Shown here piece after piece: positions 8,708-14,835 of a stretch of DNA of 20,816 nt. The notes beneath the pieces were generated by a model. It ran no database searches and was not told the DNA's origin. It saw only the letters and a list, made by a program, of their open reading frames with translations. A program made the translations under genes and the position numbers. Every line of letters starts with the position of its first letter. The first letter of the stretch is position 1. Source of the DNA: a virus; IMG/VR virus record IMGVR_UViG_3300025168_000847, positions 1-20,816 of that record; one strand, written 5' to 3'.

Positions 8708-9249
8708 TACGATTAAAGAATATATTGTTAGAATTAAAAGATCAAGATGTATCTAGACTATTAGATAAAATTAATAACAATGAATATCGTTTTTTTGATC
8801 AAGGAGACAACGGACGTGTATATGAAATAGACGGAGAAGATAAATTATTTAAAATAACTACAGAGACAGATGAATATAAGGTGGCTACAGTTATTGTAGG
8901 CCGATTTGATGAATTTAGCACTTTTATTCCAGTATATTACGTTGACAATAATCAGCAGTTGTATATAATGGCAAAAGCATCAAAATTATCTGGATCTGAT
9001 TTGAATAATATTAATCAGTTTATGAATTCATATAAACAATATGCTCGAGAACGAGGCGGAGAAGTTTCTATTTTTGATTTTTTAGATGCAGACGGAGCAA
9101 GAAATGCTGATCAAGAATTAGTTTCATTTTTACGGGCATTGCAGACTGATATTGGAAAAATGGGTATCATGGATTTAGATTTAGATTTAGATTTTAAAAC
9201 AGACAATGTTATGCGTTGGCAAAGTAGATTAGTATTAATTGATTGGTAA
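8704..9249 (+). CDS. Minimal protein-kinase-like protein with possible capsid-targeting leader (181 aa)
   Basis: The ATG overlaps the preceding stop (ATGA). After the leader MIRLKNILLE, a kinase-like N-lobe is visible: a glycine-loop pattern GDNGRVY (34-40), then a candidate ATP-anchoring Lys50 in LFKIT. Near the end, D163-x-K-x-x-N168 matches the kinase catalytic loop, and D180 in LVLIDW matches the metal-binding Asp of the DFG position. The protein stops one residue later, so no activation segment or normal C-lobe follows; about 180 aa is far shorter than the usual 250 or more. The first ten residues, ending in Leu-Leu-Glu, resemble T4 capsid-targeting peptides cut by the prohead protease, which would make this a packaged protein. 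The kinase fold is a moderately confident visual call; activity and target are unknown. Confidence 0.65.
   Translation: MIRLKNILLELKDQDVSRLLDKINNNEYRFFDQGDNGRVYEIDGEDKLFKITTETDEYKVATVIVGRFDEFSTFIPVYYVDNNQQLYIMAKASKLSGSDLNNINQFMNSYKQYARERGGEVSIFDFLDADGARNADQELVSFLRALQTDIGKMGIMDLDLDLDFKTDNVMRWQSRLVLIDW
9172..9195 (+). repeat. Hexanucleotide tandem repeat (GATTTA)x3 + GATTTT inside kinase-like gene
   Basis: Four consecutive 6-base units encode DLDLDLDF (residues 157-164), directly before and including the candidate catalytic Asp163. Gain or loss of a unit keeps the frame and changes the number of Asp-Leu pairs in the catalytic loop region. Confidence 0.8.
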
Positions 9250-9262
9250 ATTTTTAAAAATG

Positions 9263-9276
9263 ATATTTATATAAAA
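9263..9276 (+). promoter_or_regulatory. Intergenic AT motif, possible late promoter (copy 3)
   Basis: ATATTTATATAAAA is identical to the copies at 4997 and 17730. It ends one base before the ATG at 9278, in a 28-base gap without a Shine-Dalgarno sequence. Confidence 0.45.
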
Positions 9277-9277
9277 G

Positions 9278-10066
9278 ATGATAAAATTGAAAGACATATT
9301 AAAAGAAGGTAAGGACACTCCAAAAAAACCTGTACAGGGGATTGATTGTTATAAATGGATAACTGGGTTCGTAAATGGAACGTATCAAGTAAAATCAACT
9401 GATCTTACGCCTGCAGAGCAAGGTGTATATACTTTAAAATTTTCTATATCTGATAAAAGTCAATTAAAAGATTTTTGCGATGGTAAATCTGATTTATCAA
9501 TTAATTGTTCAATTGTTGAAAAAACTAAAAGTGATCCAAAAAGTGTTGATCCACTCAGTGTTGTTAATAATATACAATTAGTATTTAGACATTATGATGT
9601 TAAATCATATGATGACGCAGATGCACAAGAAATAGGCAAAGATAAATTATTATGGAAATTTGTTATTGCTTCAGCTAAATATAACGGTGATACTTTTACG
9701 ATAGATGGAAATTTATCTGATAATATATTTGATACTACTGCAAACAATACTTCTAATCTTACTAAAACAATTTGTGAGCTTATACTTGATTATTTAATAT
9801 GGTATGCAATTAAACAAAAAAAGATATTAAAATATACTAAGGGTAATGATGCTGAAAATAACGTGTATTATGACAAACATGCTAGAAATTATCGTGTAAT
9901 AACAAATACATATGGTACGCAAGAAGAGTATCCAGTAATTGCTACTGTCGGCAAACAAGTTACTGATCAAGGAAAAGGAACAAGTTACGGAGTACCAGAA
10001 AAAACTCTAGATCAAAGATCCCGAGAAATGGGCGGCGGTAGTTATTATCATCCCGGTAAAATTTAA
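9278..10066 (+). CDS. Unknown protein with possible capsid-targeting leader (262 aa)
   Basis: I do not recognise the family. The N-terminus MIKLKDILKE is closely similar to the start of the preceding protein (MIRLKNILLE) and ends in Leu-x-Glu followed by Gly, the pattern cut by T4-type prohead proteases. Removal would leave about 252 residues. The mature part mixes helices and strands, has a hydrophobic helix-like segment (TICELILDYLIWYAI, about 165-180) and ends in a Gly/Ser/Tyr-rich tail. Two pairs of features suggest kinship with its neighbour: the leader and the position. The start is fixed by that leader; there is no Shine-Dalgarno site. It is possibly an internal head protein injected with the DNA, by analogy with T4 internal proteins. 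The function is unknown. Confidence 0.65.
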   Translation: MIKLKDILKEGKDTPKKPVQGIDCYKWITGFVNGTYQVKSTDLTPAEQGVYTLKFSISDKSQLKDFCDGKSDLSINCSIVEKTKSDPKSVDPLSVVNNIQLVFRHYDVKSYDDADAQEIGKDKLLWKFVIASAKYNGDTFTIDGNLSDNIFDTTANNTSNLTKTICELILDYLIWYAIKQKKILKYTKGNDAENNVYYDKHARNYRVITNTYGTQEEYPVIATVGKQVTDQGKGTSYGVPEKTLDQRSREMGGGSYYHPGKI

Positions 10067-10081
10067 TAATAAAAGTTATAT

Positions 10082-10564
10082 ATGAAACGAAATCATTGGC
10101 ACACTGCTGGTAGTAAAAAACGTCAAGCAGCTTATAAATACGGTTATAAATCAGGATTAGAATTAACTGTAGCAGAACAAATTAAATCAAACGATTATGA
10201 TGTAAATTATGAAACTGAAATTATTCATTATACTGTTCCAGAATCCAAACATAAATATACACCAGACTTTGTGTTCACAAAAAAGAATGGCGAATTAATG
10301 TATATTGAAACTAAAGGTCGTTGGACAGCTATAGATCGTAAAAAAATGAAACATGTATTGCAGTGTAATCCTACTATGGATATACGAATAGTGTTTCAAA
10401 ATCCAAATCAAAAAATATCAAAAGCCAGCAAAACTACATATGAAGCGTATGCAAACAAGATGGGTATTGCTAATGTAGCAAAAAAAGAAATACCCGTTGA
10501 ATGGATGGCGGAATGTTTGAAGCCAGGCGAAAAAGCACAAGATCCGAAACGTTTTTTTGTATAA
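10082..10564 (+). CDS. T7 endonuclease I-like Holliday-junction resolvase
   Basis: The 160-aa product resembles T7 gp3 endonuclease I (149 aa) along most of its length. That enzyme is a dimeric nuclease that cuts branched DNA and resolves recombination or replication intermediates before packaging. Landmarks are SGLE with Glu27 (T7 Glu20), YTPDF with Asp62 (T7 Asp55), and the ETKG strand with Glu76 and Lys78 (T7 Glu65 and Lys67). Further matches are the DRKK, DIRIVF and IPVEWM segments. By ungapped alignment to the T7 sequence as I remember it, the position of T7 Glu35 is Asn42 here, with Glu44 two residues on. The N-terminus is basic. It stands just upstream of the non-coding gap and the primase and recombination genes, which fits a DNA-processing role. 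Confidence 0.9.
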   Translation: MKRNHWHTAGSKKRQAAYKYGYKSGLELTVAEQIKSNDYDVNYETEIIHYTVPESKHKYTPDFVFTKKNGELMYIETKGRWTAIDRKKMKHVLQCNPTMDIRIVFQNPNQKISKASKTTYEAYANKMGIANVAKKEIPVEWMAECLKPGEKAQDPKRFFV

Positions 10565-10567
10565 GGT

Positions 10568-10595
10568 TTGATTTGTGAAAAAAAAATAATATATT
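10568..10595 (+). promoter_or_regulatory. Sigma70-like promoter candidate at the left end of the 187-base gap
   Basis: TTGATT (10568-10573) and TATATT (10590-10595) are separated by 16 bases that include a run of nine A. They match the -35 and -10 consensus at four and five of six positions. In such AT-rich DNA chance matches are common, so this is a weak call. It would transcribe the downstream hairpin and the primase gene. Confidence 0.25.
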
Positions 10596-10647
10596 CATTA
10601 AAATGATGTTAATTATTTAAAATGATTGATTCAGACTTGAATTGATC

Positions 10648-10679
10648 GTTAGACCATATATGTAATATATGTGTCTGAC
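10648..10679 (+). other. Strong hairpin in non-coding gap (possible RNA element)
   Basis: The left arm 10648-10661 pairs with 10665-10671 and 10673-10679 over 14 positions (13 Watson-Crick, one G-U), with a single bulged T at 10672 and the loop GTA. No T-run follows, so it is not a standard terminator. TCAGAC at 10631-10636 could pair instead with GTCTGA at 10673-10678, giving an alternative fold. It may be an untranslated-leader structure, an RNA processing site or part of an origin. Confidence 0.55.
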
Positions 10680-10701
10680 TATAATTAATTATAATAATAT
10701 T

Positions 10702-10727
10702 ATTAATTGGATTAATTGGATTAATTA
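10702..10727 (+). repeat. Short direct repeats ATTAATTGG in the gap before the primase gene
   Basis: Two full copies (10702-10710, 10711-10719) and a third with eight bases, the last changed (10720-10727), stand head to tail in a very AT-rich tract. The layout recalls small iterons or a DNA-unwinding tract but is too short to prove either. Confidence 0.6.
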
Positions 10728-10743
10728 CAGTTATTTCTTATTA

Positions 10744-10749
10744 TATAAT
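10744..10749 (+). promoter_or_regulatory. TATAAT -10-like box before the primase start
   Basis: A perfect TATAAT ends two bases before the ATG at 10752. The -35 region at 17-base spacing (TTAATT, 10721-10726) is weak. If active it would give an almost leaderless mRNA. The AT-rich background makes a chance match possible. Confidence 0.25.
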
Positions 10750-10751
10750 AT

Positions 10752-11696
10752 ATGCAAAATCTTAAATTACTACAGTTACTGGAATCTGTCTTAGGTAAAG
10801 GTAAATCTACATCTGGTAATAACGTTGCATTTTTCTCCCCATTTACTTCACATTATAAACCTAAATTAGAAATAGACATCAACACAACAAGCGAAGGTCA
10901 AAATGCCTGGCACTGTTGGATATCTGATAAAAAAGGTAGAAGTATAAACAGTTTATTTAAACAAATGAACTTGGGTAAACAATACTTTGAACAATTATCT
11001 CGCATAATTAAGTCGGCAAAATATAAAAACTTTGACAATGAAGTTAAACATGTAGAAACAATATCACTGCCCGAAGAATATGTTCCATTATGGAAACACA
11101 AAAAGACTCCTGACTTTCGCAATGCTGTTGCATATCTAAAACGACGAGGTGTTACTATATTTGATATATTAAAATATCGTATAGGATATTGTGAGCGAGG
11201 AGAGTATAGTGGCAAAATTATTATTCCTAGTTATGATTGTAACGGACAATTGAATTATTTTGTAAGTAGAGCATTTTATAATGCTGATAAATATAAACAC
11301 AAGAATCCAAAGGTAAGCAAAGATATTATAGGATTTGATTTGCTCATCAATTGGGAAGAACCAATAGTACTTTGCGAAGGGTCATTTGATGCAATTGCAA
11401 TAAAAAGAAATGCAATACCATTATTTGGTAAAATTATACAACCTCAACTACAGAAAAAGATTATTGAAAAACGAGTCAAAGACATTTACATATGTTTAGA
11501 TGCTGACGCCATTCGCAATGCATTGAGTATTGCAGAACGATTTATGGGTGAAGGATTAAATGTATATTTTATAGAATTAAAAGAGCAAGATGCATCCGAT
11601 TTAGGATTTCATCGTATAACAGAAATTATAGAACAAACCGGAGTAATGACATTTGAACAACTAATGCAACTCCGAATGGGTATTTTATGGAAATAA
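10752..11696 (+). CDS. DNA primase-like TOPRIM protein (T4 gp61-like)
   Basis: The 314-aa product is close to the length of T4 gp61 (about 340 aa), the primase that makes RNA primers for lagging-strand synthesis with the gp41 helicase. The TOPRIM domain shows the glutamate motif IVLCEGSFDAIA (Glu209) and the DxD motif ICLDADA (Asp250, Asp252). The N-terminal domain has the layout of a CHC2 zinc-binding primase domain (FFSPFTSH at 27-34, WHCWISDKKG at 53-62), but most zinc ligands are replaced: Ser and Thr stand where Cys is usual, and Cys55 is followed by Ser58 rather than a second Cys. The gene overlaps the recombination gene by 10 bases in another frame. Helicase and other replisome genes are not in the window. 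A primase-derived TOPRIM protein with another role remains possible. Confidence 0.8.
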   Translation: MQNLKLLQLLESVLGKGKSTSGNNVAFFSPFTSHYKPKLEIDINTTSEGQNAWHCWISDKKGRSINSLFKQMNLGKQYFEQLSRIIKSAKYKNFDNEVKHVETISLPEEYVPLWKHKKTPDFRNAVAYLKRRGVTIFDILKYRIGYCERGEYSGKIIIPSYDCNGQLNYFVSRAFYNADKYKHKNPKVSKDIIGFDLLINWEEPIVLCEGSFDAIAIKRNAIPLFGKIIQPQLQKKIIEKRVKDIYICLDADAIRNALSIAERFMGEGLNVYFIELKEQDASDLGFHRITEIIEQTGVMTFEQLMQLRMGILWK

Positions 11697-14600
11697 AAAA
11701 AGCTGATAAAATTTATCATATATCCGACGTGCATATTCGTACGTTGAAACGTCACAAAGAGTATCGGCATGTATTTGAAAACATGTTTGATTATATTAAT
11801 AAAACTAAAACTGAAAACAGTATAGCAGTAGTTACTGGAGATATTGTTCATAGTAAATTGGACATGTCCCCCGAATTGATTAGAATGCTTACTGATTTCT
11901 TTCGAGGATTCAATATTCCTACAATTGTTATTCTTGGTAATCATGACATGAATCTAAACAATTTATATCGTGAAGATGCATTGTCTCCGGTATTGGATAT
12001 GATTGCTAATGACAACATTGTTTTTATAAAAGACAACGGTACTTTTGATTTTGCTGGAATAACTTGGAATCATATGGCTGTCGACGTTGAGCCTGCTCAA
12101 TACACAAAAGGCAAAGACATTGTAACAGACAACTTAAAGATTGCATTACATCATGGTGCTGTGCATTCTGCAAAAACAGATATAGGATATGAAATATCTA
12201 ATGAGCATGTTACTACTGACTTGTTTTCCGGACACGACATGACACTACTAGGTGACATTCATAAGCCGGCTCAATTCTTAACTGAAACTATTGCATACCC
12301 TGGTTCACTTATACAACAAAATCATGGCGAAGCATTAGATCACGGAATACTTGTTTGGGATGTAGAAACTAAAAAAGCTGAATTTGTAGAAATACACAAT
12401 GATTATGGATATGTAACTATAGAAACAGAAGGCTCTCAAATTGTCAAGTCACCACATCGAATGCCTAACAAGCCCAGAATAAGAATCAAGTTCAATGAAA
12501 CTAGTGCATCAGACATGAAACGATTGGTTACCATGATTCGTAAAAAATACAATGTTCAAGACATTACCATACAACGAACTATATCCGCACAAAACAATGC
12601 TGAGTCTGGAACTATTACAATTGGCAATGTTCGAGACGTTGAATATCAAAACACTTTGTTAACTGAATTTATTAACACTAAATTTCCACAAGCAACTACA
12701 GATGAGTTAGATGCAATACGACATATTAATCGATCTATTAATTCTAAACTACCAGCAGTTGAATCAGTACGTCATATAACATGGCATCCGGTCTCATTTG
12801 AATTTGACAACATGTTTTCATATGGCGCTGGTAACAATGTAGACTTCAATAAAATGAGTGATGTCTGTGGTTTATTTGCTGCAAATACAAGTGGTAAGTC
12901 AAGTTTATTAGATGCTATAACATATACTATATTTGACAAATGCAGTAAAACAAGCAAAGCTCATGAAGTGTTAAACAATAAAAAGTCTAACTTTCGTGGA
13001 GTGTTTAAATTTAAAATGAATGATGTTCTTTATACAATTGAACGAGTTGGCACCAAGAAAAAAGACAACCATGTAAAAGTGGACGTTAACTTTTATACCG
13101 AAACAGAAAATCTAAATGGTGATGAACGAAGTGACACAAATAAAAGTATACGTCGTTATTTAGGAACATACAATGATTTTATTTTAACTGCATTTTCACT
13201 TCAAGCAGATAATAATAATTTTATAGAAAAATCACAACGTGAAAGAAAAGACTTGTTATCTCAATTTTTAGACATTACTGTATTTGAACAACTTTATCAT
13301 TTAGCAACAGACGAAATAAAAGAAACAGCAGGACGACTTAAAGCATTTAAGAAAACTGATTTTGCAGAAACAATAACATCTGCAGATGCCGTTATTAATA
13401 ACAACGAAAAACTAATTGCAGATACGAATAAAAAAGAATCAGACAAACAAACCGACAGAAACACATTACAAGATTCTATAGTACAACTAATTGAAACAAA
13501 ACAACCTACAAGTTATGAAGGTGATGATATTAAAATATTACAGAAAACTGAAACTAATTTAACTGAAAAAATAGAAAAGCTTCAAGAGACAATCGAAGAA
13601 ACAGAACAAACAATTTTAGGATATCAAGATAAAATTGATAATATAGAAGAGACAATTGCAATACAAAATTACAATGTTGATAACTTAAAAGACAAAGATA
13701 AACAATTAACTGATAACGAATTTAAAATTGACGGTTTATGGGAAGAACAAAAAAAACAACAAAGAATAGTAAATGATAAGCAAACGAAAATTGAACATCT
13801 TGAGACGCACAAATATGACCCAAATTGTGAATACTGTGTGTCTAACGTTTTTGTGCAAGACGCAATTCAAGCAAAGAACGAGATTGACCAAGATAGAAAA
13901 ATATTAACAGGTATTGAAGATAATATTGAATTAAATAAAATTTTACAAAATAGTTTAACTGTATATCGAACGCAACTTACTGAATATAATGAATCAAATA
14001 GTAATATTGACACATATAAAAATAAAATTGAAATATATGAACTACAACTTCAGATTCATGAAAATGATCTTCAAACTAAAGAAACAGAATTAGAAAACAA
14101 CATAGAACGACAAGAATCGTTTAAAAGAAATAAATCTGCTATTGTTTGGAATAAAGCTGTTGATAAAAACATTAATGACTGTAAAGGTAAAATTGATACA
14201 ATCTCCGGTCAGATAAAAACACTTCAAGATCAAATAAAAACCAATCATGGAGAAATACAAGTTGCTAAAACCAAGAAAAAGACAGCATTAGAACAATTGG
14301 AAACATACCAACAATTGGAAATAGAATATAAAGCATATGAATATTATTTAAAATCAGTTAAACGAGATGGTATTCCATATGAATTAATATCAAAGGCAAT
14401 TCCTAAAATAGAATCAGAAATAAACAATGTTTTAAATCAAGTAGTAGATTTTAACATGGTTATGAACACCGATGGTAAAAATATTAATGGATATATTATA
14501 TATGATCAAGAAAATTATTGGCCATTAGAATTAACGAGTGGTATGGAAAGATTTATATCTAGTTTAGCAATACGTATAGCACTTATCAATGTTTCTGCTT

Positions 14601-14809
14601 TGCCTCGTCCTAATTTTATAGCAATCGATGAAGGATGGGGCAGTTTAGATGCAGAACATATTTCAGCAGTTAGCAATCTATTTGATTATTTCCGAACTAA
14701 ATTTGACTTTTCAATTATTATATCTCATGTAGACACAATGCGTGATATGGTAGACAATTTAATAGAAGTAAACAAAACTGACGGATACAGCCAGATTCTT
14801 CATGTTTGA
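11687..14809 (+). CDS. Fused Mre11 nuclease-Rad50 ATPase (SbcD-SbcC / gp47-gp46 type)
   Basis: One 1040-aa frame carries both subunits of the recombination nuclease that resects DNA ends. Mre11 part (about 1-340): D14-V-H16, G51-D52, G84-N85-H86-D87, H155-H156 and G189-D-I-H192, the usual metallophosphoesterase metal ligands. Rad50 part (about 365-1040): Walker A-like AANTSGKSS with Lys404, Q-loop FSLQADNN, long Lys/Glu/Gln coiled coils (about 560-890), zinc hook C714-E-Y-C717, signature TSGMERF (951-956), Walker B FIAIDEGWGSLD (Asp981, Glu982) and H-loop ISHVD (His1014). Each motif stands in the right order. T4, T5 and bacteria make these as two proteins. The frame is open across the junction (about 340-365) with no sign of a frameshift. 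The start overlaps the primase stop by 10 bases; no Shine-Dalgarno is visible, so coupling is likely. Confidence 0.92.
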   Translation: MEIKKADKIYHISDVHIRTLKRHKEYRHVFENMFDYINKTKTENSIAVVTGDIVHSKLDMSPELIRMLTDFFRGFNIPTIVILGNHDMNLNNLYREDALSPVLDMIANDNIVFIKDNGTFDFAGITWNHMAVDVEPAQYTKGKDIVTDNLKIALHHGAVHSAKTDIGYEISNEHVTTDLFSGHDMTLLGDIHKPAQFLTETIAYPGSLIQQNHGEALDHGILVWDVETKKAEFVEIHNDYGYVTIETEGSQIVKSPHRMPNKPRIRIKFNETSASDMKRLVTMIRKKYNVQDITIQRTISAQNNAESGTITIGNVRDVEYQNTLLTEFINTKFPQATTDELDAIRHINRSINSKLPAVESVRHITWHPVSFEFDNMFSYGAGNNVDFNKMSDVCGLFAANTSGKSSLLDAITYTIFDKCSKTSKAHEVLNNKKSNFRGVFKFKMNDVLYTIERVGTKKKDNHVKVDVNFYTETENLNGDERSDTNKSIRRYLGTYNDFILTAFSLQADNNNFIEKSQRERKDLLSQFLDITVFEQLYHLATDEIKETAGRLKAFKKTDFAETITSADAVINNNEKLIADTNKKESDKQTDRNTLQDSIVQLIETKQPTSYEGDDIKILQKTETNLTEKIEKLQETIEETEQTILGYQDKIDNIEETIAIQNYNVDNLKDKDKQLTDNEFKIDGLWEEQKKQQRIVNDKQTKIEHLETHKYDPNCEYCVSNVFVQDAIQAKNEIDQDRKILTGIEDNIELNKILQNSLTVYRTQLTEYNESNSNIDTYKNKIEIYELQLQIHENDLQTKETELENNIERQESFKRNKSAIVWNKAVDKNINDCKGKIDTISGQIKTLQDQIKTNHGEIQVAKTKKKTALEQLETYQQLEIEYKAYEYYLKSVKRDGIPYELISKAIPKIESEINNVLNQVVDFNMVMNTDGKNINGYIIYDQENYWPLELTSGMERFISSLAIRIALINVSALPRPNFIAIDEGWGSLDAEHISAVSNLFDYFRTKFDFSIIISHVDTMRDMVDNLIEVNKTDGYSQILHV

Positions 14810-14823
14810 TATTTATTAATAAA
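14809..14823 (+). promoter_or_regulatory. Intergenic AT motif, variant copy 4
   Basis: ATATTTATTAATAAA starts in the last base of the recombination gene stop codon and lies 12 bases before the ATG at 14836. It keeps ATATTTAT but differs in the 3' half, so it is the weakest of the six copies. Confidence 0.3.
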
Positions 14824-14835
14824 GTGTAACAATCA

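Noticed and set aside
9248-9259. ATTTTTAAAAAT after the kinase-like gene as a terminator
   Set aside because: It is an all-A/T palindrome with no room for a loop, so it cannot form a useful hairpin.
10565-10751. tRNA or small protein gene in the 187-base gap
   Set aside because: No cloverleaf arms or TTCGA-type T-loop are visible, and the ATG-started frames here end within a few codons.
11687-11696. Ten-base overlap of primase and recombination genes as a programmed frameshift site
   Set aside because: Each gene has its own complete domain set with a normal stop and ATG. The overlap is simple start-stop coupling, although an A-rich run follows the stop.
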